Source: Ructibacterium gallinarum (GTDB lineage: Bacteria; Bacillota; Clostridia; Monoglobales; Monoglobaceae). From it: a stretch of 64,000 bases of DNA. A program made the translations under genes and the position numbers. The stretch spans positions 1 to 64,000 of the forward strand of contig NZ_JADCKB010000014.1 in assembly GCF_014982785.1 (NCBI RefSeq), read 5' to 3'. Under the pieces are notes generated by a model. The model was not told the DNA's origin. It saw only the letters and a program-made list of their open reading frames with translations, and made no database searches. Below are positions 7,852 through 16,723 of this stretch, piece by piece; within the stretch, counting starts at the first letter, position 1, and every line of letters begins with the position of its first letter.

Positions 7852-9918
7852 TTGAAACTTTATGACACATCAAAAATCAAAAACTTTTGTCTGTTGGGAC
7901 ACGGTAATTCCGGTAAAACCTCGCTTGCCGAGGCCATGCTGTTTACCTCCGGAAATATTGACCGTATGGGAAGAACCACAGACGGCAATACTGTAATGGA
8001 CTTCGACCCGGAAGAGATCAAACGTAAGTTCTCGATCAGCACCGCCATTGCGGCCTGCGACTGGAACGGCGTTAAATTTAATATACTGGATACACCCGGA
8101 TATTTCGATTTTGCTGGTGAAGTACAGGAAGCGGTTCGGGTAGCTGATGCCGCTATTATCGTACTGAGCGGAAAATCCGGTCTTACTGTAGGTGCAGAAA
8201 AGGCTTGGAACTACTGTGAGCAATATGGTCTACCCCGTATCTTCTTTATTAATAAGGTTGATGACGAACGGGTGAACTATCAAGGCGTTCTGCAGCAGCT
8301 GAAAGATAAGTACGGCAAAAAAATTGCCCCTTTCCAGCTTCCTTTGCGCGAAGGCGAGAAAATAACCGGATTTATTAATATTGTGGAACAGGAGGCCAGA
8401 AAATTTGATGGTGACCGCACTGTCACCGCCGAAATGCCTCCCGGTATGGAAGACGAGCTAGAGCCCCTGAGGGAAATGATTAACGAAGCAGTTGCTGAGA
8501 CCTCAGAAGAACTGATGGATAAATATTTCAGCGGCGAGCCTTTTACCCTCCCGGAAATGTATGAAGCACTGCGTGCCGGCGTAGCCGCCGGCGATATTGT
8601 ACCGGTTCTCTGCGGAAGCGCCTATCATAAACTTGGGATTTCCTCGCTGATGAATGCAGTACACGCTTATTTCCCCGCTCCGGACAGCAAAGACGAATTT
8701 GTTATGGCCACAAAAAAAGACGGGTCTTCTTCCCGGCTGAAAATCGATGTGAGCGATCCTTTGTCCGCGCTGGTATTTAAAACGGTTGCTGACCCTTATG
8801 TTGGAAGACTGTCTTATTTTAAGGTCTATTCCGGCGTCATGACTCCGGATACTACGGTTTACAATATGAACCGGGATATTAACGAAAAAATTGGTAAGAT
8901 TTATGTTGTTCAAGGCAAAAAACAGGTTGAAGTGGAACGGCTGAATGCCGGCGATATTGGCGCGGTAGCAAAACTTTCCAAAACCGGAACCGGTGACACC
9001 TTAAGCGGTCTCAATCATCCGCTTCAGCTGGAAGGTATTGATTTTGTAAAACCCAATATGTCTTTGGCCGTTGTTCCCAAGTCCAAAGGCGATGAAGAAA
9101 AAATTACTCAGGGTCTAACCCGGCTTATGGAAGAGGACAAAACCTTTGTTTTGGAAAATAATAAAGAAACCCGCCAGCAAATTCTACGCGGACTGGGAGA
9201 TCAGCATATTGATGTGATTGTCAGCAAGCTGAAGAATAAATTTGGCGTAGATATTTCTTTTGAGCCTCCGAAGGTTCCCTACCGTGAAGCCATTCGCAAA
9301 AAGGTGAAAGTGGAAGGCAAACACAAAAAACAATCTGGTGGTCACGGCCAATATGGTCATGTCTGGATTGAATTTGAACCTACCGATGCAGAAGGGCTGG
9401 TCTTTGAAGAAAAAATATTTGGCGGAAGTGTACCCAAAGGTTATTTCCCTGCTGTAGAAAAAGGGCTGCAGGAATCCATGCAGCATGGTATCTTGGCAGG
9501 CTATCCCATGGTGGGATTAAAAGCCACCTTGGTAGATGGTTCTTATCACGATGTAGACTCTTCGGAAATGGCATTTAAAATTGCTGCCAACCTTGCCTAT
9601 AAAGCGGGTATGGCACAGGCTTCCCCTGTAATTTTGGAGCCCATTGGCCATCTTAAGGTTTATGTACCGGATAATTATACCGGTGACATTATCGGCGATA
9701 TTAACAAGCGGCGGGGCCAAATGCTGGGTATGACTCCCGAAGGCGGCGGCATTACCATGATCGAAGGGGAAGTTCCTATGGCGGAAATGCATTCTTACGC
9801 TTCCGATCTGCGGAGCATGACCCAGGCACGGGGCAGCTTTGAATTTGAATTTGAGCGCTACCAGGAAGCGCCGCAAAATGTAATGGATAAGATCATTGCA
9901 GAAGCGAAAAATGAATAA
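7852..9918 (+). CDS. Elongation factor G-like translational GTPase (EF-G paralogue)
   Basis: A 688-residue GTPase of the EF-G/EF2 family. G1 is GHGNSGKTS, G3 is DTPGYFDF, G4 is NKVDDE; domain II (GRLSYFKVYSG) and the EF-G C-terminal domains (SGGHGQYGHVWIEFEP; GGITMIEGEVPMAEM) are present, so it is full length. Compared with housekeeping FusA, it stands alone rather than in a str operon with rpsL/rpsG/tuf, and its G1 and early segments match the divergent EF-G-like group found next to normal fusA in many Clostridia. It should bind the ribosome and hydrolyse GTP, but a specialised role rather than general translocation is likely. TTG start with AGGAGG 8 bases upstream; no ATG fits as well. Tetracycline-resistance TetM-like proteins are a less likely alternative, as the N-terminus lacks their typical start. 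Confidence 0.85.
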   Translation: MKLYDTSKIKNFCLLGHGNSGKTSLAEAMLFTSGNIDRMGRTTDGNTVMDFDPEEIKRKFSISTAIAACDWNGVKFNILDTPGYFDFAGEVQEAVRVADAAIIVLSGKSGLTVGAEKAWNYCEQYGLPRIFFINKVDDERVNYQGVLQQLKDKYGKKIAPFQLPLREGEKITGFINIVEQEARKFDGDRTVTAEMPPGMEDELEPLREMINEAVAETSEELMDKYFSGEPFTLPEMYEALRAGVAAGDIVPVLCGSAYHKLGISSLMNAVHAYFPAPDSKDEFVMATKKDGSSSRLKIDVSDPLSALVFKTVADPYVGRLSYFKVYSGVMTPDTTVYNMNRDINEKIGKIYVVQGKKQVEVERLNAGDIGAVAKLSKTGTGDTLSGLNHPLQLEGIDFVKPNMSLAVVPKSKGDEEKITQGLTRLMEEDKTFVLENNKETRQQILRGLGDQHIDVIVSKLKNKFGVDISFEPPKVPYREAIRKKVKVEGKHKKQSGGHGQYGHVWIEFEPTDAEGLVFEEKIFGGSVPKGYFPAVEKGLQESMQHGILAGYPMVGLKATLVDGSYHDVDSSEMAFKIAANLAYKAGMAQASPVILEPIGHLKVYVPDNYTGDIIGDINKRRGQMLGMTPEGGGITMIEGEVPMAEMHSYASDLRSMTQARGSFEFEFERYQEAPQNVMDKIIAEAKNE

Positions 9919-9924
9919 AACCAA

Positions 9925-9958
9925 ACGGCGGACCGGAAATGAAACTCCGGTTCGCCGT
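9925..9958 (+). terminator. Hairpin after the EF-G paralogue gene
   Basis: ACGGCG, a G-T wobble, ACCGGA pairs with its complement across an 8-base loop. It follows the stop by 6 bases but lacks a long T-run, so termination may be weak and reads may pass into the LysR gene. Confidence 0.55.
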
Positions 9959-9983
9959 AAATCATTGTAAAGGAGTTTACCCA

Positions 9984-10877
9984 ATGAATCTCAGACATTT
10001 AAAAATATTCCTTACCGTCGCTGAATGTCAAAATATGCACCGCGCGGCAGAAAAGCTCTATATCGCGCAATCCACCGTCAGCCAGGCCATACGGGAAATC
10101 GAGGAAGAATATGACGTAAAATTATTTGAACGCCTGTCCCGGCGCATTTACCTGACGGAAACCGGCGAATTGCTGCTCTCTTACGCGCGGCATATTTTAA
10201 GTTCTGCCGAAGAGATGGAGCACGCCCTGCGCCACCGCTCTCAATCCCCTATTCTACGCCTGGGCGGCAGTGTAACCGTCGGCACCTGCTTGTTGGACGG
10301 CATCATCGACCATATACAGCAGACACTGCCTGGCGCCCAATTGTATATTACTGTTGATAATACCTCCTCCATTGAATCCTTCCTGCTGACCAACGAGCTG
10401 GATGCCGCTGTAGTAGAAGGTGTCATTTCCAGTCCAGATCTCATGCAGCTGCCGGTGTTTGAGGATGAACTGGTCATTGCCGCCGGCAAGAATCATCCTC
10501 TTTCCGCACTGCCAAAAGTAACGCTTTCTGATCTTGAAAATCAGCGACTGATTTCACGAGAGAGCGGCAGTGCAGAACGAAACCAGTTTGAAAAAATTCT
10601 CCGTCAAAACGGCATCCATATGGTTCGTCTGTGGCAGTGTACCAATACAGAAGCCATCAAAAATGCCGTGATACATGGCAGGGGACTTGCCATATTATCA
10701 CGGCTTCTTCTTCAAAATGAACTGGAGCGGGGTCAGATCAAAATTCTGCCTCTTGAGGATATCTGTGTTAAACGCACCATCCATCTGGTCTATCATAAAA
10801 ACAAATATATCTCGCCGGTCATGGAGGCTCTACAGCAGGCCTGTAATGCCCTGTCCGGTCAGTGCGCCAATACCTAA
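9984..10877 (+). CDS. LysR-family transcriptional regulator
   Basis: A 297-residue LysR regulator. The N-terminal winged helix-turn-helix (MNLRHLKIFLTVAE; STVSQAIREIEEEY) is followed by a substrate-binding domain (GGSVTVGTCLL, the ELDAAVVEG pocket strand, IKNAVIHGRGLAILS). Start 9984 is set by AAAGGAG 8 bases upstream; the earlier in-frame ATG at 9939 falls inside the preceding hairpin. Its 3' end overlaps the end of the convergent chromate transporter gene by 48 bases. The nearest obvious targets are that transporter pair: a 9+9 bp palindrome lies just upstream of their -35 box, as expected for a LysR activator site. The acn-icd operon is another candidate, since the LysR protein CcpC controls aconitase in Bacillus. 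Confidence 0.9.
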   Translation: MNLRHLKIFLTVAECQNMHRAAEKLYIAQSTVSQAIREIEEEYDVKLFERLSRRIYLTETGELLLSYARHILSSAEEMEHALRHRSQSPILRLGGSVTVGTCLLDGIIDHIQQTLPGAQLYITVDNTSSIESFLLTNELDAAVVEGVISSPDLMQLPVFEDELVIAAGKNHPLSALPKVTLSDLENQRLISRESGSAERNQFEKILRQNGIHMVRLWQCTNTEAIKNAVIHGRGLAILSRLLLQNELERGQIKILPLEDICVKRTIHLVYHKNKYISPVMEALQQACNALSGQCANT

Positions 10878-11453
10878 ATAAATCAGCGTTCCCACTACGC
10901 CGCTGCCCAAGATAACGGCAACCGCGCTAGGTTTAAACCGGCGCAAAATGAACAGGCAAACACCAAACATGATAAATTCTACCCACCGGAAATCTGCCCA
11001 ATGAAACGACTGGATATCTGCCTGAAAAAGGCCCAGCATTAAAATAGAAGTCCCAGCCGAACCGATCAGCGCCACCACAGCCGGACGAAGCGCAGACAAA
11101 ACTGTCTGTACGCCGCTGAAACTCCGGTATTTATAATAAAAGTGTGCCAAGGTCAGACAAATAATAAAGGAGGGAATAATGCATCCCAACGTACACAGAA
11201 TTGCTCCCACCGGACCGCCCCACGCACCCAGCTGCCAACCTAGTTGGGTTCCCACAAAGGTGGCGGAATTGATGGAAATTGGGCCAGGCGTCATTTCCGC
11301 AATGGTGATCAGATCGGTAAACTGTTCCATAGTCATAAGATGATGCAAATCCACCACCTGCGCCTGGATCAACGGAATTGCCGCGTAGCCGCCGCCTACA
11401 CTGAACAGCCCGACCTGAATAAAGGAAAAAAATAGCTTAATCAATAGACTCAT
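10830..11453 (-). CDS. Chromate transporter family protein (CHR half 2)
   Basis: A 207-residue single-domain member of the CHR superfamily. Family marks are the N-terminal FIQVGLFSVGGGYAAIPLI and the EMTPGPISINSATFVGTQLG motif, with about six hydrophobic helices. Short CHR proteins act in pairs, and this one overlaps its partner gene by the four bases ATGA, so the two should form one heteromeric carrier in the membrane. Chromate efflux is the name-giving activity, but in many anaerobes the natural substrate is unknown. Its last 48 bases are antisense to the end of the LysR gene. Confidence 0.85.
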   Translation of the reverse strand: MSLLIKLFFSFIQVGLFSVGGGYAAIPLIQAQVVDLHHLMTMEQFTDLITIAEMTPGPISINSATFVGTQLGWQLGAWGGPVGAILCTLGCIIPSFIICLTLAHFYYKYRSFSGVQTVLSALRPAVVALIGSAGTSILMLGLFQADIQSFHWADFRWVEFIMFGVCLFILRRFKPSAVAVILGSGVVGTLIYLGIGALTGQGITGLL

Positions 11454-12034
11454 TTTGCAGCAGCCCCCTTCTTTCTGTATAAATCAATCAATAAATCAAG
11501 AATCCCTATCCCCAGACAGGATAAAATAATCAGCATGGCATTGACCTTAAAGAAACAAGTAAGAATAAAAGCAATGACCATCATGGCAATATATAAGATA
11601 CTCCGCGTTTTTACCACATTCTTTGCCAGATTGATTACAACATCAAAAATAACGGCCGCAACGCCTGCCCGCATGACCTGCAAAGCCACCGCAATATATG
11701 GATTGGTGCGGAACTGCTCATAGCACATGGAGATAATGAAGATGATGATCATCGGCGGCAGGATAGTACCCAGAATCGCTACCAGAGAGCCTACCACCCC
11801 ACGCATCCGGTATCCAATGATCACCGAGGCATTCACCGGCAGAGGGCCGGGCGACGACTGGGTAATCGCAGTCACATCCAGCATTTCATCTTCCTCCAGC
11901 CACTTGAGCTCTTCCACAAATTTCTTTTTCATTAACGATACAATTACAAATCCTCCCCCAAAGGTAAAGGCGCTTAAGACGAACATAGACCAAAACAACT
12001 TCCGCAAAACGCCAGGGGTTTTTTCTTGCTTCAT
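11450..12034 (-). CDS. Chromate transporter family protein (CHR half 1)
   Basis: A 194-residue partner of the preceding CHR protein, with the same signatures (FVLSAFTFGGGFVIVSLM; ITQSSPGPLPVNASVIIGYR) and about six membrane helices. RBS GAGGAGGGA lies 8 bases before ATG. It is the first gene of a two-gene operon; a TTTACA-17-TATAAT promoter lies at 12058-12086 and a palindrome sits just upstream of it. Together the two half-size proteins correspond to the two halves of long-chain ChrA. The substrate cannot be read from the sequence. Confidence 0.85.
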   Translation of the reverse strand: MKQEKTPGVLRKLFWSMFVLSAFTFGGGFVIVSLMKKKFVEELKWLEEDEMLDVTAITQSSPGPLPVNASVIIGYRMRGVVGSLVAILGTILPPMIIIFIISMCYEQFRTNPYIAVALQVMRAGVAAVIFDVVINLAKNVVKTRSILYIAMMVIAFILTCFFKVNAMLIILSCLGIGILDLLIDLYRKKGAAAK

Positions 12035-12057
12035 AACAATCCCTCCTCTTTAGCATT

Positions 12058-12086
12058 ATTATACGCAAACCAAAACGATTTGTAAA
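12058..12086 (-). promoter_or_regulatory. Sigma-A promoter of the chromate transporter pair
   Basis: On the minus strand TTTACA and TATAAT are separated by exactly 17 bases, about 25 bases upstream of the start codon at 12034. Confidence 0.7.
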
Positions 12087-12104
12087 GCACAAATATTTTA
12101 TTAA

Positions 12105-12128
12105 TTTGATAGGTATTTGCCTATCAAA
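12105..12128. promoter_or_regulatory. 9+9 bp palindrome, candidate LysR operator
   Basis: TTTGATAGG and CCTATCAAA form a perfect inverted repeat around a 6-base spacer. It lies 18 bases upstream of the -35 box of the chromate transporter promoter, the usual position of a LysR activator site, and about 60 bases from the acn promoter on the other strand. Confidence 0.55.
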
Positions 12129-12188
12129 TTTTCACTTTTGTCATGGTAAGGTTGTCATAACCCACCAGGAAAAAATTACGGCCCGCTC

Positions 12189-12217
12189 TTGACAAGTTTC
12201 CGGCAGTAGGATAAAAT
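12189..12217 (+). promoter_or_regulatory. Sigma-A promoter of the acn-icd operon
   Basis: TTGACA and TAAAAT with a 17-base spacer, about 40 bases upstream of the aconitase start. Confidence 0.7.
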
Positions 12218-12256
12218 AATAAGGATTGTAGGAAATGTATAGAAAGGGTGACGCAA

Positions 12257-14188
12257 ATGGGCATGACACTGGCTCAAAAAATTTTAAAAGATCATTTGGT
12301 CTGCGGCGAAATGATTCCGGGGCAGGAAATCGGAATCCGAATCGACCAGACCCTGACACAGGATGCGACCGGAACCATGGCTTATCTGGAATTTGAGGCC
12401 ATGGGAGTTCCGCGGGTGAAGACAGAGCGTTCTGTTGCATATATTGACCATAACACGCTGCAAAACGGATTTGAAAACGCGGATGACCATCGATTTATCG
12501 GCAGCGTCTGCAAAAAACACGGCATATACTTCTCCCGTCCCGGTAACGGCATCTGCCACCAGGTACACCTGGAGCGGTTCGGGATCCCCGGGAAAACGTT
12601 GATTGGCTCTGACAGCCACACCCCCACAGGCGGCGGCATTGGCATGATTGCCATCGGCGCTGGCGGTATGGACGTTGCAGTGGCTATGGGCGGCGGGACA
12701 TACTATATCACCTGCCCAAAAATTGTGAAAGTAGAGCTGACTGGAAAACTGCAGCCTTGGGTTGCCGCAAAGGATGTCATTTTAGAGGTTTTGCGCCGTC
12801 TATCTGTCAAAGGCGGCGTAGGCAAAATTATTGAATACTGCGGCGAGGGTGTAAAGACCCTTTCTGTTCCCGAACGCGCTACCATTACCAATATGGGTGC
12901 AGAGCTGGGCGCTACCACCTCCATCTTCCCTTCGGATGAAAATACCAGGGCCTTTTTGAAAGCACAGCAAAGAGAAGAGGATTACCGTCCCCTTGCGGCG
13001 GATCCTGACGCAGTTTATGATGAAGAACTGGTCATCGACCTGAGCGCACTTGTGCCGCTGGCAGCATGTCCCCATTCTCCGGACAATGTAAAAAGCCTTG
13101 ATGAGATTGGCTCCATGAAGATCGATCAGGTTTGTATCGGTTCCTGCACCAACTCATCTCTTTTGGACATGCTCAAGGTTGCCCATATTTTGAAAGGCAA
13201 GACCGTACACCCAGACGTTTCTTTATCCATCGCGCCCGGTTCCAAGCAGGTACTGAATATGCTGGCGGAAAACGGCGCGCTTGCAGTGATGATTGACGCC
13301 GGTGCAAGAATTTTGGAAAGCGCCTGTGGCCCCTGTATCGGTATGGGACAATCCCCCAACTCCGGCGGTATCTCCCTTAGAACCTTTAACCGGAACTTTG
13401 AGGGACGTTCCGGCACCAAAGACGGACAGATTTATCTGGTATCCCCGGAAACCGCGGCAGCTTCTGCACTGACCGGTGTACTGACCGACCCCAGGACCTT
13501 GGGTGAAATGCCCGAATTTGCCCTGCCGGATGTCTTTACCGTACGGGATAACATGATTGTTCCGCCGGTTCCCGCGGAAGAGATGGACAGCGTAGAGGTA
13601 CTCAGAGGACCCAATATTAAGCCTTTCCCGGTATCCGAAGCGCTTCCTGACAGCATCAGCGCAAAATGCAGCTTGAAAGTCGGAGACAACATCACCACCG
13701 ACCATATTATGCCGGCCGGCGCAAAGATCCTTCCTTTGCGTTCCAATATTCCCAAAATTTCAGAATACTGCTTTGCGGTCTGTGACGAAAGTTTCCATGA
13801 CCGCGCGCTGGAGCTCAAGCAAAGTATCATCGTAGGCGGATCCAATTACGGACAAGGTTCTTCCCGTGAGCATGCCGCCCTTGCGCCCCTGTATCTGGGT
13901 GTGAAAGCGGTGATTGTAAAATCCTTTGCAAGAATCCACATGGCCAACCTGGTTAACGCCGGCATCCTGCCCATGACCTTTGCGGATGAGAAAGACTATG
14001 ACCGAATAGACCAAATGGACGAGCTATCTATGGAAAATCTAATCCAGCAGTTAAAAGACGGGGACACCGTTACGGTTACCAACCGTACCAAAGGCTTTCG
14101 CTTTGATGTCAATGTTTCTCTCTCTGACCGGCAGAAAGATATGTTGATTGCCGGCGGCCTGCTGAACTATACCAGAAATAACGCCTAA
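12257..14188 (+). CDS. acn: Aconitate hydratase
   Basis: Interconverts citrate and isocitrate through cis-aconitate with a [4Fe-4S] cluster. The cluster ligands are visible in GSCTNSS (about residue 294) and ACGPCIG (about residue 355). The C-terminal swivel domain carries GSNYGQGSSREHAALAP, with the active-site Ser/Arg, and AGILPMTF. At 643 residues it is the short aconitase form common in Clostridia rather than the roughly 890-residue AcnA. The start at 12257 is chosen because AAAGGG lies 8 bases upstream; a GTG at 12248 and an ATG at 12263 are alternatives. The adjacent isocitrate dehydrogenase gene makes aconitase much more likely than homoaconitase. Together they supply 2-oxoglutarate; no citrate synthase gene is seen. 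Confidence 0.92.
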   Translation: MGMTLAQKILKDHLVCGEMIPGQEIGIRIDQTLTQDATGTMAYLEFEAMGVPRVKTERSVAYIDHNTLQNGFENADDHRFIGSVCKKHGIYFSRPGNGICHQVHLERFGIPGKTLIGSDSHTPTGGGIGMIAIGAGGMDVAVAMGGGTYYITCPKIVKVELTGKLQPWVAAKDVILEVLRRLSVKGGVGKIIEYCGEGVKTLSVPERATITNMGAELGATTSIFPSDENTRAFLKAQQREEDYRPLAADPDAVYDEELVIDLSALVPLAACPHSPDNVKSLDEIGSMKIDQVCIGSCTNSSLLDMLKVAHILKGKTVHPDVSLSIAPGSKQVLNMLAENGALAVMIDAGARILESACGPCIGMGQSPNSGGISLRTFNRNFEGRSGTKDGQIYLVSPETAAASALTGVLTDPRTLGEMPEFALPDVFTVRDNMIVPPVPAEEMDSVEVLRGPNIKPFPVSEALPDSISAKCSLKVGDNITTDHIMPAGAKILPLRSNIPKISEYCFAVCDESFHDRALELKQSIIVGGSNYGQGSSREHAALAPLYLGVKAVIVKSFARIHMANLVNAGILPMTFADEKDYDRIDQMDELSMENLIQQLKDGDTVTVTNRTKGFRFDVNVSLSDRQKDMLIAGGLLNYTRNNA

Positions 14189-14209
14189 ATAAAGAAAGGA
14201 ATGATACCC

Positions 14210-15376
14210 ATGAACAATGCAGAGCAAATCAAGTATGCACAGGAAAAATTTGGAGAACTGCTTACAGAGCAGTTTGCCCGCATCGAACGGATGAAAGCTG
14301 AAAAGGACTTTCTCGATTATGACAAGCTGGATAACATTGTGATTGGTGTGGTCGGCGGCGACGGCATCGGCCCTGCCATCACAGCCCAGGCACATAGAAT
14401 CCTGGAATTCCTGTTGTCTGATGAGGTGGCAAAAGGCCGCATCACTTTTAAAGTGATTGACGGCTGTACCATTGAACACCGGGCAGAGGTTGGCAAAGCC
14501 CTGCCAGACGATGTGGTAGAAGAACTGAAAAAATGCCACGTTATTCTCAAAGGCCCCACCACCACTCCCAGAGCCGGAGACCCGTGGCCTAATATCGAAA
14601 GCGCCAATGTTGCCATGCGCAAAGAGCTTGACTTATTTGCAAATGTACGTCCTGTGAAAGTTCCGGAGCAGGGCATTGACTGGACCTTCTACCGTGAAAA
14701 CACGGAGGGCGCGTATGCGGTAGGCTCCAAAGGTGTACACGTTAATGACGATCTGGCGATTGACTTTACTGTTACCACCCAGGAAGGCAGCGAGAGAATT
14801 GCCAGAGCCGCTTTTGAATATGCCAAAAAGACAGGGAAAACCCGGGTTACCGCTGTTACCAAAGCAAATGTTGTAAAAACCACTGACGGCAAGTTTCTGC
14901 GCATCTGCCAGGAGGTTGCAAAAGACTATCCGGGCATTGAGCTGGATGACTGGTATATTGATATCATGACCGCAAAATTGGTAGATCCCAAGCGCCGCAC
15001 CCAGTTCCAGGTGCTGGTTCTGCCCAACCTTTATGGTGATATCCTCACCGACGAGGCCGCAGAATTCCAGGGCGGCGTTGGTACGGCAGGAAGTGCGAAT
15101 ATTGGCAAACGCTATGCCATGTTTGAAGCTATTCACGGCAGTGCGCCCAGAATGGTGCAGGAAGGCCGGGATAAATACGCAGATCCATGCAGTATTATCC
15201 GTGCCGCAGTGATGCTTCTTGAGCACATTGGATATGCTGATAAAGCGAAAAAACTGGAACGTGCTCTTGATATCTGTATGTATGAGGAAAAGAAGCTGGT
15301 TATTACCGGCCGAGATACCGGCGCCACTAGCGAAGCCTTTGCAGATTATGTAATGGACACCATTCAAGCATTATAA
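14210..15376 (+). CDS. icd: Isocitrate dehydrogenase (NAD or NADP dependent)
   Basis: A 388-residue member of the isocitrate/isopropylmalate dehydrogenase family that oxidatively decarboxylates isocitrate to 2-oxoglutarate. Substrate and metal motifs are present: GDGIGPAI near the start, the ANVRPVK arginine segment, FYRENTEGAYAVG, and NLYGDILTDEAAEFQGG with the metal-binding Asp. The C-terminal AIHGSAPR and KYADPCSIIRAAVML strands form the cofactor site. The cofactor cannot be decided, since neither the classic NAD (AGKN) nor the E. coli NADP (KYAG) pattern is intact. It starts 21 bases after acn; the ATG at 14210 has AAAGAAAGGA at proper distance, whereas the ATG at 14201 does not. A strong terminator follows. 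Confidence 0.9.
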   Translation: MNNAEQIKYAQEKFGELLTEQFARIERMKAEKDFLDYDKLDNIVIGVVGGDGIGPAITAQAHRILEFLLSDEVAKGRITFKVIDGCTIEHRAEVGKALPDDVVEELKKCHVILKGPTTTPRAGDPWPNIESANVAMRKELDLFANVRPVKVPEQGIDWTFYRENTEGAYAVGSKGVHVNDDLAIDFTVTTQEGSERIARAAFEYAKKTGKTRVTAVTKANVVKTTDGKFLRICQEVAKDYPGIELDDWYIDIMTAKLVDPKRRTQFQVLVLPNLYGDILTDEAAEFQGGVGTAGSANIGKRYAMFEAIHGSAPRMVQEGRDKYADPCSIIRAAVMLLEHIGYADKAKKLERALDICMYEEKKLVITGRDTGATSEAFADYVMDTIQAL

Positions 15377-15385
15377 AAAAATAGA

Positions 15386-15426
15386 GCTGCCGCAAGTGCA
15401 AAAACACACTTGCGGCAGCCTTGTTT
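15386..15426. terminator. Strong terminator between acn-icd and the polysaccharide locus
   Basis: A perfect 13-bp stem (GCTGCCGCAAGTG and complement) with an 8-base loop, followed by a T-run on the plus strand and preceded by an A-run, so it can serve both converging transcripts. Confidence 0.9.
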
Positions 15427-15427
15427 T

Positions 15428-16564
15428 TTACCAGAACAAAATATCATTTTCGGCCAGTTTCATCAATGCTTCAATAAAATAATAGTCTCCGTAAATAATA
15501 GGATAATGATGTTGCTTATCATGATATGCCCCGGTGCCCATCTGTACGATCGACTGCTCCGATTCACTCCAATCACAGAATCGTTCCTCCGTAGCTTTTA
15601 AGATGCGGATGGCGCTGTCTAAGTATAAGTCCTTTTCATATTCTCCCACAGCTTTTGCAATTTCAATCAATCCACAGGCGGCAATCACTCCGGCGGTACT
15701 GTCATAGATCACCGGTTCTTTCGGCGCACGGAAATCACATTTTGCCACAAATTCATCCGCCACATTCGCAATAAAATAATGGGCGGCGCGTTTGGCCGTG
15801 TTTAAAAAGTCCTCGTTATGCGTATGGATATAGCTGAGAATAAATCCATACAAAGCCCACGCCTGCCCCCGGGACCAGGAAGAACCGGATTCATATCCCT
15901 GTCCGGCGGGATTGTCGATGATTTCACCGGTATCCTGATCAAAAATGACAATATGGTTAGAAGATCCATCGGGCCGGATGTGGTGTTCCATGGTGGTTTT
16001 GGCGTGCTGTTCTGCGATATAGCGGTATCTGGGGTCGTCAACCTGCTCGCTTGCCCAGTACAAAAGAGGAATGTTCATCATACAGTCAATGATTGCATAC
16101 CCCTTGTTGATGTTCCCGCTTCCCCAGGCGCGGATGTATTTACCAACCATATTATACCGCGCAGCCAAAATATCTGCCGCATGAAGCCCCCGTTTTCTTG
16201 ATGCGTCATTTCCAGTAATCCGATAATCCGCTACCGCGGACGTCAGCCACATAAAGCCGACATCATGATGCAGCTTATCATAAACACCAAAGGCCTTGTC
16301 CAGCTCCTTCTCACTCTGTTCCGCCTTCTGCCGGAACAGCTCGTTTTTGGTGCGCAGATACATCAGCCACATCATACCAGGCCAAAACCCGTTGGTCCAC
16401 CAACAAATGCCATCAAAAGGCAGTTCCTCCTCGCTTTTTTCGTATTTTCCGTTCTTTGTGGTATATGGGAAACAAAACTCCACCTCTTGAGCTGTCCGTG
16501 TCAGCTTTTTTTCCACTTTTTGCAGTGTTTCTTCTATCCATTTTTGATCTTCTGCCTTAAGCAT
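15428..16564 (-). CDS. Glycoside hydrolase family 88 (unsaturated uronyl hydrolase)
   Basis: A 378-residue cytosolic alpha/alpha-barrel enzyme that hydrolyses the delta-4,5-unsaturated uronic acid left at the non-reducing end of lyase products. Typical GH88 signatures are FWPGMMW, the LHHDVGFMW segment with one catalytic Asp, AIIDCMMNIPLLYWAS with the second, SRGQAWALYG and YYFIEAL near the end. No signal peptide. RBS GGAAAGGA before ATG. As the last gene of the lyase locus it fits the final intracellular step after import. Specificity (chondroitin, heparin, hyaluronan, alginate-like or gellan-type uronates) is not decided by sequence alone. GH105 is a related alternative, but overall motifs and length favour GH88. 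Confidence 0.9.
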   Translation of the reverse strand: MLKAEDQKWIEETLQKVEKKLTRTAQEVEFCFPYTTKNGKYEKSEEELPFDGICWWTNGFWPGMMWLMYLRTKNELFRQKAEQSEKELDKAFGVYDKLHHDVGFMWLTSAVADYRITGNDASRKRGLHAADILAARYNMVGKYIRAWGSGNINKGYAIIDCMMNIPLLYWASEQVDDPRYRYIAEQHAKTTMEHHIRPDGSSNHIVIFDQDTGEIIDNPAGQGYESGSSWSRGQAWALYGFILSYIHTHNEDFLNTAKRAAHYFIANVADEFVAKCDFRAPKEPVIYDSTAGVIAACGLIEIAKAVGEYEKDLYLDSAIRILKATEERFCDWSESEQSIVQMGTGAYHDKQHHYPIIYGDYYFIEALMKLAENDILFW

Positions 16565-16673
16565 TTTGTCATTCCTTTCCTAATATATTTATTCTTTTTT
16601 CAAAATATGTAATTTTTCTTTTCCCATTATACTCCAGATTATTATCAACGTCAATCTTTTTTTGCTACACAAA

Positions 16674-16719
16674 ATGAAAGGCTGTTTTTTGCTTTTTCCG
16701 CGTAAAACAGCCTTTTCAT
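16674..16719 (-). terminator. Hairpin after the DNRLRE-protein gene
   Basis: ATGAAAAGGCTGTTTT on the minus strand pairs with its near-complement (one bulge) across a 15-base loop, 5 bases after the stop at 16724. The T-run after it is short, so partial read-through to the GH88 gene is possible. Confidence 0.6.
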
Positions 16720-16723
16720 CATC

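Noticed and set aside
14633-15367. Minus-strand frame of 244 codons opposite icd
   Set aside because: Antisense shadow of a clear isocitrate dehydrogenase gene; no ribosome site.
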